This document shows positions 1 to 8,380 of a DNA stretch of 64,000 bases, piece after piece; position 1 is the stretch's first letter; every line of letters begins with the position of its first letter. The notes below the pieces were generated by a model. The model worked only from the letters and a program-made list of their open reading frames with translations, ran no database searches and was not told the DNA's origin. The translations under genes and the position numbers were made by a program. Source of the stretch: Jutongia hominis (GTDB taxonomy: Bacteria > Bacillota > Clostridia > Lachnospirales > Lachnospiraceae). The stretch is taken from contig NZ_JACRSW010000001.1 in assembly GCF_014384965.1 (NCBI RefSeq), forward strand, positions 186,001 to 250,000, in the 5' to 3' direction.

Positions 1-1936
1 TCATAACAGGCACGATGCAAAGGTTATCACCAAGCATATACTGCTGATCAAGGTACTTACAAGCTGTATCGTCAGAGAATGCAATGATCATAGAACGCAT
101 CATCGGTACACCTTCTGTATGAGTCTTGTTAGCCTGGGCCCAAAGATATGGCATTAATCTTCCCTTTAATACTGTGTAATGACGAAGTACGTCACAAGCT
201 TCTGTATCACCATCTTCATCATAAACCCAAGGTACTCTGTAAGAAGTAGAACCATGTAAACGGCTGTGTGTTGATAACAGGCCGAATGCACACCATCTCT
301 TGTAAACATCAGCAGGTGCTGTAGCTTCGAAACCACCCATGTCGTGAGAGAAGAAACCAAAACCTGATGAACAAAGAGAAAGACCACCGCGAAGTGTTTC
401 TGACATTGCTGAATATTCTGCGTAGCAGTCACCACCCCAGTGTACAGGGAACTTCTGTCCGCCTACTGTTGCACTACGGGCAAAGAGACATGCTTTGTCT
501 TTTCCATAATATTCTTCCAATGCTTCAAATACACACTTATTGTAAAGGTATGTGTAGTAGTTATGCATCTTGATCGGATCTTTTCCATTGAAATATTTTA
601 CCTTTGTAGGGATTCTCTCGCCAAAGTCTGTCTTGATGTTATTAACACCCATATCAAATAATTTCTTAAGAAGACCCTTGAACCATTCGCAAGCTTCCGG
701 ATTTGTGAAATCGACGATTGCCATACCAGGCTGCCACATATCAGACTGGTATACGCTGCCATCTAAGTTCTTGATAAAGTATCCTTTTTCTTTTCCGATA
801 TCAAAGAGCTTTGACTGCTGTCCGACATAAGAGTTGATCCATACACAGATCTCAAGTCCTCTGTCGTGAAGTCTCTTTAAAAGTCCTTCCGGATCAGGGA
901 ACATATCTTTATCCCATTCAAAGTTACACCATTCATATTCTTTCATCCAGAAACAGTCAAAATGGAATACCTGAAGCGGGATCTTACGATCTTTCATACC
1001 ATCAATAAAACTTGTTACAGTTTCTTCATCATAGCTTGTTGTAAATGATGTAGATAACCATAAACCAAATGTATATGCTGGTGGTAATGAAGGCTTACCT
1101 GTCAGATCTGTATAATGTTTTAATACATCCTCTAGGTTTTCACCACCGATAATGAAATATTCTAATTCTTCACCCGGCTGTGTAAATGTTACTTTAGAAA
1201 CCGTATCAGAGTTTACTTCAAAAGAAACTTTGTCTGAGCTGTTTACAAATACACCATAGCTCTTTGATGAAATATAGAATGGAATATTCTTATAACTCTG
1301 ATCAGAGCATGTACCGCCATCTGAGTTCCAGATCTCTACAACCTGTCCATTCTTTACAAATGGAGTAAACTTCTCACCGAAACCATAGATGCACTCACCG
1401 ATATCTGTCTTTAACTGTTCTCTGATATATGTGCGGTTTGGATCCTGTGGATAGTTAAAGTCCTGATCATCTTCCTGTAATTCCATACGCGCATTTGCAT
1501 GGAACTGGTTTTCATGGATGATCGATGTTGATCTCCATGCACCACCTGTCAGATGTCTATCTTTATAATAGAACTGTACATCCCAGTCATCGGCAATACG
1601 GATCACAACTTTTGTATCGCCTGAGATCAATTCTACGCTGTCTTCACTGCGATTGATCACCGGCTTAAAATTTGGATCCTCATTTAATTCAAAACGAGGA
1701 ATGTTATCAAGACCGCCTCTGTAATGATCAATATGAACCTTAATTGTGTTTTCACAGGTAGAAGAATATGTAATCTCTAAGTTTGGACCTCCAAGAGTCA
1801 TTCCTCTGTTCATAACAGTATAAGGTGTTGCAAGAACTTTAATGGCGTTCTCTGTCGTCTCAACCTTATATGCCTGTGATGCATAGTTTACTTCGTAACC
1901 TTTTTTGCTTAACCAAAATCCATCAGCTACCTTCAT
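1..1936 (-). CDS. yicI: Alpha-xylosidase, glycoside hydrolase family 31 (3' end outside window)
   Basis: Hydrolyses alpha-xylosyl units from the non-reducing end of xyloglucan-type oligosaccharides in the cytoplasm (family knowledge). The frame is open from an ATG at 1936 to the window edge, about 645 residues; E. coli YicI has 772, so roughly the last 130 are missing. Seen directly: N-terminal MKVADGFWLSKKGYEV, the nucleophile motif KTDFGERIPT with Asp437, and the acid/base motif HWGGDC with Asp503, exactly 66 residues apart as in YicI (416/482). No signal peptide. An AAAGGAG site lies 6 bases before the ATG. It is transcribed alone, from the promoter at 2080-2108 across a LacI-type operator, so sugar-induced expression is likely. 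Closest alternative: another GH31 alpha-glucosidase; the KTDFGE context favours xylosidase. Confidence 0.9.
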   Translation of the reverse strand, partial: MKVADGFWLSKKGYEVNYASQAYKVETTENAIKVLATPYTVMNRGMTLGGPNLEITYSSTCENTIKVHIDHYRGGLDNIPRFELNEDPNFKPVINRSEDSVELISGDTKVVIRIADDWDVQFYYKDRHLTGGAWRSTSIIHENQFHANARMELQEDDQDFNYPQDPNRTYIREQLKTDIGECIYGFGEKFTPFVKNGQVVEIWNSDGGTCSDQSYKNIPFYISSKSYGVFVNSSDKVSFEVNSDTVSKVTFTQPGEELEYFIIGGENLEDVLKHYTDLTGKPSLPPAYTFGLWLSTSFTTSYDEETVTSFIDGMKDRKIPLQVFHFDCFWMKEYEWCNFEWDKDMFPDPEGLLKRLHDRGLEICVWINSYVGQQSKLFDIGKEKGYFIKNLDGSVYQSDMWQPGMAIVDFTNPEACEWFKGLLKKLFDMGVNNIKTDFGERIPTKVKYFNGKDPIKMHNYYTYLYNKCVFEALEEYYGKDKACLFARSATVGGQKFPVHWGGDCYAEYSAMSETLRGGLSLCSSGFGFFSHDMGGFEATAPADVYKRWCAFGLLSTHSRLHGSTSYRVPWVYDEDGDTEACDVLRHYTVLKGRLMPYLWAQANKTHTEGVPMMRSMIIAFSDDTACKYLDQQYMLGDNLCIVPVM

Positions 1937-1966
1937 TGTAAATCTCCTTTCTACTATTTAAAATAA

Positions 1967-1992
1967 TATGCGCAACCGGTTATAACCGGCTG
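1967..1992. promoter_or_regulatory. LacI-family-type operator in the GH31 leader
   Basis: GCGCAACCGGTTATAACCGGC contains the palindromic core AACCGG/CCGGTT twice, typical of LacI/GalR-family operators that carry a central CG. It lies about 30 bases before the GH31 start codon and about 90 bases after the predicted transcription start, a position suited to roadblock repression. The cognate repressor is not in the window. Confidence 0.55.
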
Positions 1993-2079
1993 TAATCAAT
2001 TGCATTTCTCAGACATTTTTCACACATTTTCATGCATTCCTCTGTAAAATTGCAATTTGTATTTTTAACTTACAATCAT

Positions 2080-2108
2080 ATTATATTAACATATAACCCC
2101 ATTGTCTA
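2080..2108 (-). promoter_or_regulatory. Sigma-A promoter of the GH31 gene
   Basis: On the minus strand TAGACA, a 17-base spacer and a perfect TATAAT. It leaves a leader of about 135 bases that holds the LacI-type operator. Confidence 0.7.
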
Positions 2109-2162
2109 TAACAAAAAACACGAAAAATAACACATTTTTGATATAAAGTCCCAATTCCCACA

Positions 2163-2222
2163 TAAAAAAGAACAAATTTCTGCTACAAGCTTGCTTGTAT
2201 AAAGAAATTTGTTCTTTTTTAT
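2163..2222. terminator. Bidirectional intrinsic terminator
   Basis: A long inverted repeat, AAAAAGAACAAATTTCT against AGAAATTTGTTCTTTTTT, with an inner ACAAGC/GCTTGT pairing. T-runs on both sides mean it can end fur-side transcription and shield the GH31 promoter. Confidence 0.85.
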
Positions 2223-2242
2223 GGACGGCGAATAGCCGGACT

Positions 2243-2323
2243 CAACCCAATGACTAAGCTTTTAGCAGCATGCTTTTTTGCTGCGGCATTCGCTGACTTT
2301 GCGAATGGCTTAGGAATTGGTTG
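2243..2323. other. Predicted three-way-junction RNA element
   Basis: Nested pairings are visible: outer CAACC/GGTTG and CTAAGC/GCTTAG, enclosing two perfect hairpins, GCAGCA/TGCTGC (2265-2270 with 2279-2284) and CATTCGC/GCGAATG (2287-2293 with 2301-2307). It lies between the fur-family stop and the terminator at 2163. No known RNA class was recognised and either strand could carry it. Confidence 0.45.
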
Positions 2324-2352
2324 TGTAGAAATCGGTTAGAGATAAATTGGGG

Positions 2353-2778
2353 CTATTTTCCCTTTTTCTCTTTATCCAGGCATTTCTCGCACACGCCGTA
2401 AAACATCGTCCTATGCGGATTCACATTAAAATGATGCTCCTGCCGCACATGTTCATACAGTTCACTCATATGCCCGCAATCCATATCCATGATATCGCCA
2501 CAATCTTCACACTTTAAAAGAAATTTACTTTCTTCTTCCTGTGTTCCGACATATTGGTAGCACGCTCCGCTATTTCCATCAAGGACAATCTTTTGAACGA
2601 TTCCTTCTTTTTGAAATTTATCCAACTGACGATAGATCGTTGTAAGTCCGACCGATTCGCCTCTCTCTTTTAAATATTCCGCAATCTGACTGACCGTATG
2701 ATATTTTTGATCCGAAGCAATCAGAAATTGCAATATCGCATTCTGTTGCTTTGTGTGATATGTCTTTGCATGATTCAT
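2353..2778 (-). CDS. Fur-family metal-responsive transcription regulator
   Basis: A 141-residue protein of usual Fur length. The N-terminal winged helix includes SVGLTTIYRQLDKFQKEGIV, with the TTIYR signature of the recognition helix. The C-terminal half carries two CxxC pairs, CEDC and CEKC (structural zinc site), and the His-rich stretch HVRQEHHFNVNPH. The motif NSGACYQY and overall pattern resemble Zur more than PerR, but the metal cannot be decided from sequence. The gene follows cysS after 103 bases and has its own upstream palindrome at 2817-2838, which suggests autoregulation. It ends in front of a structured element and a terminator. Confidence 0.88.
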   Translation of the reverse strand: MNHAKTYHTKQQNAILQFLIASDQKYHTVSQIAEYLKERGESVGLTTIYRQLDKFQKEGIVQKIVLDGNSGACYQYVGTQEEESKFLLKCEDCGDIMDMDCGHMSELYEHVRQEHHFNVNPHRTMFYGVCEKCLDKEKKGK

Positions 2779-2816
2779 ATCAATCCTACATTCCTTTCTC
2801 TGTCCGTATGTACTAA

Positions 2817-2838
2817 ACTACAGACACAAATTTGTAGT
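2817..2838. promoter_or_regulatory. Candidate Fur-family operator
   Basis: A 22-base imperfect palindrome, ACTACAGACACAAATTTGTAGT: outer ACTACA/TGTAGT around the self-complementary ACAAATTTGT. It sits 39 bases upstream of the fur-family start codon, where autoregulatory boxes usually lie. The match to Fur boxes is in symmetry and length rather than in exact sequence. Confidence 0.45.
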
Positions 2839-2881
2839 ATGAGAATCTGTCACATATGGATTTTCACACGAATGACATCTG

Positions 2882-4288
2882 TTATTTCACACTCCAAACC
2901 GTACCTTCTCTTGTGTCTTTGAGTTCAATGCCTTTTGCAAGCAATTCATCACGGATCGCATCTGCTTTTGCAAAATCTTTTGCTTTCTTGGCTTCTTTTC
3001 GCTGTGTGATCATATCTTCTACATAGGCTGCAAGTTCATCATCTACGACATCCTCTTTGATTTCTTTTGTCAGATCTAATGATAACACTTGATCAAATTC
3101 TTCAATAAGCTTTCTCTTACTGTAATCATTCATATCTGCCTTTAACACATCATATACGACTGTCAATGCCTGTGAGGTATTAATATCATTTCCTAATGCC
3201 TGTGCAAATGCATCACGATATGCTTTCATCTTTTCTTCTTCCGGATCGCCATCTTTGCTCAATATTGCAATCTTTTTGATCAATTTGTCATAAGCTGCTT
3301 TGACGTTATCCAGAATATCATACTGGAACAATAATGGTTTACGATAATGTGACTGTAAGCAGAACATACGATATACCAATGGGTTATATCCTTTCTTTTC
3401 CAATAAAGAAACGGTCAGAAAATCCCCCTTTGATTTGCTCATCTTACCGGTACTGTCATTCAAATGAAGAACATGGAACCAGTAATTGCACCATTTATGA
3501 CCAAGATAAGCTTCACTTTGTGCAATCTCATTTGTATGATGCGGGAATACATTGTCAATACCACCACAATGAATATCTAATTTATCACCAAGATATTTGA
3601 TACTGATCGCAGAACACTCGATATGCCAGCCCGGATATCCGACACCCCATGGGCTTTCCCACTTTAATTCCTGATCGTCAAATTTCGACTTTGTAAACCA
3701 AAGAACGAAATCTGTCTTACTCTTTTTATTTGTATCTTCTTCGACATCATTTCTGGCACCGACCATAAGCTCTTCTTCATTCTGGTTCGATAATACATAA
3801 TAATTTTCAAGCTTTGATGTATCGAAATAAATATTGCCACCTGCTTCATAAGCATAGCCCTTTTTCAATAGCGTTTCGATCATTTCAATAAATTCAGGAA
3901 TACAGCCGGTCGCCGGTGCAACGACATCCGGTGTTTTAATATTTAACTTCTCACAATCCGAAAAAAATGCGTCAGTATAGAACTTTGCAATATCCATCAC
4001 GGATTTGTGTTCTCTTTTTGCACCCATCAGCATTTTGTCTTCTCCACTGTCTGCATCACTGGATAAATGTCCGACATCCGTGATATTCATGACACGATTT
4101 ACATCATATCCTGCATAACGCAAACTTTTTTCCAAAACATCTTCCATAATATAACTTCGAAGATTACCGATATGTGCAAAATGGTACACTGTCGGACCAC
4201 AGGTATACATCTTTACTTTACCCGGTTCGTTTGGTTCAAAAGTTTCGACTTTCTTCGTCAAAGTATTATATAATTTTATCTCATTCAT
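2882..4288 (-). CDS. cysS: Cysteinyl-tRNA synthetase
   Basis: Charges tRNA-Cys in the cytoplasm. It has 468 residues from the chosen start, against 461 in E. coli. Class I signatures are intact: zinc ligand Cys30 in MYTCGPTVY, HIGN at 39-42, zinc ligands Cys225 and His250 in WHIECSA and FPHHTNE, and KMSKS at 282-286. The frame stays open 21 codons further upstream, but that extension (MSLSKKQATGAK...) is half of a duplicated 33-base repeat. The ATG at 4288 has GAGG eight bases before it, so it is taken as the start. I found no T-box leader upstream, although cysS of many Firmicutes has one. Confidence 0.97.
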   Translation of the reverse strand: MNEIKLYNTLTKKVETFEPNEPGKVKMYTCGPTVYHFAHIGNLRSYIMEDVLEKSLRYAGYDVNRVMNITDVGHLSSDADSGEDKMLMGAKREHKSVMDIAKFYTDAFFSDCEKLNIKTPDVVAPATGCIPEFIEMIETLLKKGYAYEAGGNIYFDTSKLENYYVLSNQNEEELMVGARNDVEEDTNKKSKTDFVLWFTKSKFDDQELKWESPWGVGYPGWHIECSAISIKYLGDKLDIHCGGIDNVFPHHTNEIAQSEAYLGHKWCNYWFHVLHLNDSTGKMSKSKGDFLTVSLLEKKGYNPLVYRMFCLQSHYRKPLLFQYDILDNVKAAYDKLIKKIAILSKDGDPEEEKMKAYRDAFAQALGNDINTSQALTVVYDVLKADMNDYSKRKLIEEFDQVLSLDLTKEIKEDVVDDELAAYVEDMITQRKEAKKAKDFAKADAIRDELLAKGIELKDTREGTVWSVK

Positions 4289-4325
4289 GATCATCCTCAT
4301 TTCCGGGCGCTCCATTTTCGCCCCT

Positions 4326-4495
4326 GTCGCTTGCTTTTTGCTTAGGCTCATTATATAAATTCTATTTCAAACTCACAAATACGCTCTTTCAGAGCTTTTC
4401 TTTCTGCTTCGCAGAAATATTTGTTCGTTAATTCGCCTTGAAAAGCAAATGCCGGCTCTGCCGTCGCTTGCTTTTTGCTTAGGCTCATTATATAA
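4326..4495 (-). repeat. 33-bp direct repeat upstream of cysS enclosing a 45-codon ORF
   Basis: Positions 4326-4358 and 4463-4495 are identical over 33 bases and start 137 bases apart. Read on the minus strand each contains TATATAATGAGCC, which looks like a -10 element and an in-frame ATG. Between them a 45-residue frame runs from the ATG at 4488 to a TAA at 4351-4353, whose last base is the first base of the second copy's ATG. No ribosome site precedes it. It is probably a duplicated promoter and leader segment; translation is doubtful. Confidence 0.6.
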
Positions 4496-4590
4496 TACAG
4501 GATTTCACATTATTTCACAAGTATTAGCAACAATTTATCCTCCAAAATCTATTGTATGCATTTTATTTAACAGATTGCATGACATGTATC

Positions 4591-4815
4591 TTACAAATCT
4601 TCCTTTGATTTCGTCTTATCTTCTTTTATTTTACGTCTTGCCGCCATGATCCCACCAACCTTTCCACTCTGTCTTGCCGTCAGCGATTTCCAGCCTTTCT
4701 GAACCACTTGGTCAAACAATCCAAGTTCCAGAGCAATCTCCCATTTTTCCTGTTCTTTTTTTTCAAGCAAAGCAATATCCTTTATATCTTTGATCTCAAT
4801 CTTTTCTTTTTTCAT
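4591..4815 (-). CDS. Small acid-soluble spore protein, divergent alpha/beta type
   Basis: A 74-residue basic protein. The stretch ELGLFDQVVQKGWKSLTARQ followed by SGKVGGIMAARR follows the alpha/beta SASP plan, with the GxVGG signature that binds spore DNA and holds the germination-protease region nearby. The Gly-Trp insertion and the RK-rich tail set it apart from the classical SASP at 33760. The ATG at 4815 is chosen because GGAAAGG precedes it; the frame is open 14 codons further. Expected only in the forespore. No convincing sigma-G promoter was seen upstream. Confidence 0.7.
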   Translation of the reverse strand: MKKEKIEIKDIKDIALLEKKEQEKWEIALELGLFDQVVQKGWKSLTARQSGKVGGIMAARRKIKEDKTKSKEDL

Positions 4816-4887
4816 TATAAACTTCCTTTCCTGATCTGAAATACCGAAAAAATTCACTATAATTCCCTTTCCTATGCATTTGTCTAC

Positions 4888-4916
4888 TTGAAAGTCTCTT
4901 CAAAAAAATGTATACT
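4888..4916 (+). promoter_or_regulatory. Sigma-A promoter of the 4987 gene
   Basis: TTGAAA at 4888-4893, 17 bases, TATACT at 4911-4916. The predicted start near 4923 gives a leader of about 64 bases ending in a GGGGGG ribosome site. Confidence 0.75.
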
Positions 4917-4986
4917 ATACCTATAGAATAGTGTGTTTCCCATTTATTTTATAAAACTATGAATTTAAGATTAGGGGGGTAACAAT

Positions 4987-5541
4987 ATGGCTTCAACAAA
5001 TAATGCAAACTTTTCCCTTTTAAGTCAAAATGAAATTGACGTATTAGTGAAATTTTTATTAGAAAAAAAAGAAACTCTCGGCACAGATGTAATGAATCAG
5101 AAAAGCATTGACAAATTGATCATGTTGATTCAGACGGATTACGAAAAATTATCAAATCTGGATTCTTCTTATGCCAGATTTGATAAAAATATCTTAAAAG
5201 ATCTGCACTTCAGAGAAAATGATGCCGATGTTTGTACTTTACATTTTAACACCGATGAGACAACTCATTTTGTAACCTTAGAGATTACAAATGAAACAAC
5301 AAAACAGACAATGCCTCTTTTACCAAAGCATTTCGATGACAATGATTCTGATGCGTGGGGAATTTCTATGCCACCTGTATTATTTACACATCTTGCTCAT
5401 ACACTTTCCATTAAATTCACACAGGAAACATATGATAAGGTTTGTGATACATTTACATCACATCAGTATGGTACATTGAATTATCCGCTTCCGGCAATCT
5501 ATCTTCCGGATAATATGTTGTTATTAGAATGTATTCAATAA
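4987..5541 (+). CDS. Unrecognised 184-residue cytoplasmic protein
   Basis: I do not recognise this family. It has no signal peptide, membrane segment or clear motif. The N-terminal third is helical and charged (LLSQNEIDVLVKFLLEKKE); the rest alternates beta-type segments and is rich in Asp, Thr and His. It stands alone between two divergent or convergent minus-strand neighbours, with a near-consensus promoter and a very strong ribosome site (AGGGGGGTAACAAT), so it is probably well expressed in vegetative cells. Two hairpins, the second with a T-run, follow its stop. Confidence 0.8.
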   Translation: MASTNNANFSLLSQNEIDVLVKFLLEKKETLGTDVMNQKSIDKLIMLIQTDYEKLSNLDSSYARFDKNILKDLHFRENDADVCTLHFNTDETTHFVTLEITNETTKQTMPLLPKHFDDNDSDAWGISMPPVLFTHLAHTLSIKFTQETYDKVCDTFTSHQYGTLNYPLPAIYLPDNMLLLECIQ

Positions 5542-5578
5542 AAATATTCGTACATAATGCACTGTTATCAAAGCTACA

Positions 5579-5620
5579 TTTTTATGGAATAGGAAAATGC
5601 TTGTACAGTAGCGGTATACC
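5579..5620 (+). repeat. Copy 1 of a dispersed intergenic repeat
   Basis: Contains ATGGAATAGGAAAATGCTTG followed by TACAGTAGCGG. Near-identical copies lie at 24701-24734 and twice in 54036-54181 on the minus strand. The other three directly follow the T-run of a terminator; this one follows a shorter T5 run. Confidence 0.8.
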
Positions 5621-5622
5621 AA

Positions 5623-5677
5623 CAAGAATTGCTTTAGCAATTCTTGGAGTGCAAAGCGCTGGCTTTGCACTTTTTTA
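5623..5677 (+). terminator. Tandem hairpins and intrinsic terminator
   Basis: A perfect 10-bp hairpin CAAGAATTGC/GCAATTCTTG (5623-5646) is followed by AGTGCAAAG/CTTTGCACT and TTTTTT. The second hairpin has nearly the same sequence as the terminators in the repeat array at 54036. Confidence 0.85.
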
Positions 5678-5747
5678 TAGTTTCATTTTGACAAAACACA
5701 AGAGGCAAAGTAACTGACTGCTCCAGACACGCATATTAGTCCAAAAG

Positions 5748-5794
5748 AAAATGCCATATTCGATCATTCTTCATTGATCGAATATGGCATTTTT
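5748..5794. terminator. Bidirectional intrinsic terminator
   Basis: AATGCCATATTCGATCA pairs with TGATCGAATATGGCATT over a short loop, with a T-run on the plus side and A-run on the other. It serves the convergent genes ending at 5541 and 5815. Confidence 0.88.
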
Positions 5795-5814
5795 ATATAC
5801 TCGCAACTCTTTGC

Positions 5815-6048
5815 TTACGCCGCAACCCAGTCAAGTTCACGCATCATGCGCTCTCCCTGGTGTCGGTCACAATTTGCTGTGATCCACATTGGATTTCGCA
5901 AATCCATTGTCATAATTCCTAAAATAGATTTTGCGTCCACACAATAACTACCGCAATATAAATCCACATCTACGTCATACTGAGAAACAACATGGACAAA
6001 CTTGCTGACATCTTCCACATCATTGAACTTAATTTCGAATTTTTCCAT
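5815..6048 (-). CDS. HPr-like protein lacking the phospho-histidine site
   Basis: A 77-residue protein with the HPr fold pattern, slightly shorter than the usual 85-88. The segment DAKSILGIMTMDL matches the region around regulatory Ser46 of HPr. The N-terminal site that should read like GLHARPA is replaced by NDVEDVSKFVHVVSQ, so phosphotransfer through His15 is not possible. It may act like Bacillus Crh, as a serine-phosphorylated cofactor in carbon control, or be a structural relative with another role. AAGGAG before the ATG at 6048 fixes the start; the frame extends ten codons further without a better site. It stands alone beside an AraC regulator. Confidence 0.8.
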   Translation of the reverse strand: MEKFEIKFNDVEDVSKFVHVVSQYDVDVDLYCGSYCVDAKSILGIMTMDLRNPMWITANCDRHQGERMMRELDWVAA

Positions 6049-6210
6049 GATATGCACACTCCTTACCTGCAAAAACATCTTGTATCCTATATTTTGTTCC
6101 TATATCCCATCCAATATAACTCGTTGATACTACCACAAAACTTGACAGGTTTTTATACATTTCATACACTATATTGTACGTTTTCTATTATAGAGTGTGA
6201 ATTTTTTATT

Positions 6211-7347
6211 CTATTCATTTCTTGTCTTTTTATATTTTTTGCGATATTTCGCCGGAGTAATTCCGTTCTTTCTTTGAAAATATACACTAAATCGGCTTTG
6301 CGAACTAAATGCACAAAACGTACTGATCTCCTGCAGTGAATAATCTGTATATTTCAAAAGATTCTCACTGCTTGATATCTTTTCATTGATGATATATTGT
6401 TTAAGTGTCATGCCCATGGCCTGGCTGAACTGTTCTGACAGATAGTTCGGCGTTACACCGATAAATTCAGCAATCTCTCTGACACGGATCGCATCATGGA
6501 TATGACAGAATACATAATCACGCACCTGCATAACCAAAGGATTGTCATTGCCCTGTCCTTTCAGATCATGCACGGCATTGGCAAATTCAAACTCTGCATC
6601 ACGCGTGGCTTTCTCGATCTTAACCGGTTCTGTCATGTTATCCTCAATATTACGAATAAAGGAATCCGACATGGAAAAAGCCATTTCCGGATTTAACCCA
6701 CCTTCGATTGCACAACGGGTTGCATTCGTGATCACGCAAATTGCGAGGTTCTTATATTGTCTTACCGGATCACTTGCAAGAATACCAATATTACCGGAAT
6801 ATGTCTCGTTGATACTTTTCTTGAGAGCTGCAATATCACCTCTGCGGATACTGTCAAGTTCACGCAGTTCCTGTGCATATGGATTATGAGACTGTCCTGA
6901 TTCCTGACGTTCAAAGACATTCTTTGTAATCTGTTCTCTGACATCAGAAATATCTACAAATATATTTTTTGCCCAAAGTTCACCGACACCGACTTCTTTG
7001 CCGGAAATCACATTCCAAAGAATGGATACGATCGTGGCAAATTCATCCTTTTGACAATATGGATATTGTGATGCTTCCTCATCTCCAAAATCATAAATGC
7101 GGATTTTTCCAAGTCCTAAGAAATATCCTTCTTCTTGTACCCACATCAAGCAAAAAGCCACTCCGTTTTCTTTGACATAAATACACGGAATTGTCTTTGA
7201 TATCTCTATAGAAAAGTCTTCTTTTTCAATCAATTTTTTCCCATTATTTTCTTCGAGACATTGTATGATATCTCCCTCTGCACTATAGATACAAATCGGT
7301 GCATGTAATACTTTGATCATTTGCGTCGCTATAAATATATTCATCAT
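6211..7347 (-). CDS. AraC-family transcription regulator
   Basis: The C-terminal ~100 residues hold the two AraC helix-turn-helix units: VREIAEFIGVTPNYLSEQFS and LQEISTFCAFSSQSRFSVYF, ending in the typical GITPAKYRKKYK. The N-terminal ~270 residues form a sensor domain that I do not recognise; it has no membrane segment, so the ligand is cytoplasmic. Start uncertain: ATGs at 7344, 7347 and 7356; GGGG at 7351-7354 suits 7344 or 7347. It lies 50 bases downstream of pta on the same strand. Its target genes cannot be told from the window. Confidence 0.88.
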   Translation of the reverse strand: MMNIFIATQMIKVLHAPICIYSAEGDIIQCLEENNGKKLIEKEDFSIEISKTIPCIYVKENGVAFCLMWVQEEGYFLGLGKIRIYDFGDEEASQYPYCQKDEFATIVSILWNVISGKEVGVGELWAKNIFVDISDVREQITKNVFERQESGQSHNPYAQELRELDSIRRGDIAALKKSINETYSGNIGILASDPVRQYKNLAICVITNATRCAIEGGLNPEMAFSMSDSFIRNIEDNMTEPVKIEKATRDAEFEFANAVHDLKGQGNDNPLVMQVRDYVFCHIHDAIRVREIAEFIGVTPNYLSEQFSQAMGMTLKQYIINEKISSSENLLKYTDYSLQEISTFCAFSSQSRFSVYFQRKNGITPAKYRKKYKKTRNE

Positions 7348-7396
7348 AATCCCCATTTCCGCGCAATTTTTATCGTTTCTGTGTAACCCCTTCTTC

Positions 7397-8380
7397 TTAT
7401 GCTAAGGCTGCTGTAATGATCGCCATAGAATATACTTCTGAAGCATTGCATCCTCTGGACAGATCATTAACCGGTGCATTCAATCCTAAAAGGATCGGTC
7501 CATACGCATCAAAGTTACCCATGCGCTGTGCAATCTTATAACCAATATTTCCTGCATTGATATCCGGGAAGATAAACGTATTTGCATGACCTGCTACTTT
7601 TGACTCCGGACACTTTGTTCTTGCAACACGAGGTGAAACGGCTGCATCAAATTGTAACTCCCCGTCAATTGGAAGTTCAGGGTATTTTGCTCTTGTTTTC
7701 TCTGCTGCATTACGCATCTTGTCAACAGCATCGCCCTTTCCTGAACCATGTGTAGAATAACTTAAGAATGCAATCTGTGGATCAACACCGAAAATTTTTG
7801 CACATTCTGCAGCTTCACCGGCAATCTCTACAAGCTCATCTTCGTTTGGTTCAATATTGATCGCACAGTCTGCCATCGCAAGAACCTCATTTTCACCGGT
7901 TGCACTTGGTCGAACCAGGATAAAGCATGAAGACACAATATTGTTCTCCGGTTTTGTTTTAATCAACTGTAATGCCGGTCTTACGGTATCGGCTGTTGAA
8001 TATGTAGCACCTCCGAGAAGGGCATCTGCAATGCCCATCTTTACAAGCATGGTTCCAAAATAATTTGCCTGTAATAAAATCTCTCTTGCTCTTTCCGGCG
8101 AGATTCCCTTTTTCTTACGAAGCTCACATAAAAGATCCACCATTTCATCCATTCTGTCAAAGTGTTCAGGATCTATAATCTCAGCACCACGGATATTAAA
8201 ACCGCATTCTTCTGCTGCTATTGCAATTTTTTCTGCATTTCCAATTAATATTGGATGTAAAAAGTTGCTTGCTAAAAGTCTTGATGAAGCCTCCAAAATT
8301 CGTGCATCTTCACCTTCTGTGAACACGATCTTTTTGGGATTCTTCTTTAAAATGTTAATCAATTGACCAAAACCAAACAC
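7397..8380 (-). CDS. pta: Phosphate acetyltransferase
   Basis: Converts acetyl-CoA and phosphate to acetyl phosphate, the first step of acetate and ATP formation in fermentation. At 327 residues it is the short catalytic form (PTA_PTB domain) without the N-terminal domains of the E. coli enzyme. Visible family blocks include KIVFTEGEDARILEA at the start, ADALLGGATYSTADTVRPAL, LSYSTHGSGKG, AHANTFIFPDINAGNIGYK-like text near residue 270, and PVNDLSRGC near the end. The start codon is GTG, with GGAGAT before it. ackA, its usual partner, is not adjacent. Confidence 0.95.
   Translation of the reverse strand: MFGFGQLINILKKNPKKIVFTEGEDARILEASSRLLASNFLHPILIGNAEKIAIAAEECGFNIRGAEIIDPEHFDRMDEMVDLLCELRKKKGISPERAREILLQANYFGTMLVKMGIADALLGGATYSTADTVRPALQLIKTKPENNIVSSCFILVRPSATGENEVLAMADCAINIEPNEDELVEIAGEAAECAKIFGVDPQIAFLSYSTHGSGKGDAVDKMRNAAEKTRAKYPELPIDGELQFDAAVSPRVARTKCPESKVAGHANTFIFPDINAGNIGYKIAQRMGNFDAYGPILLGLNAPVNDLSRGCNASEVYSMAIITAALA

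Noticed and set aside
4288..4590. T-box leader for cysS
   Set aside because: No T-box core sequence or specifier stem is visible on the minus strand here.
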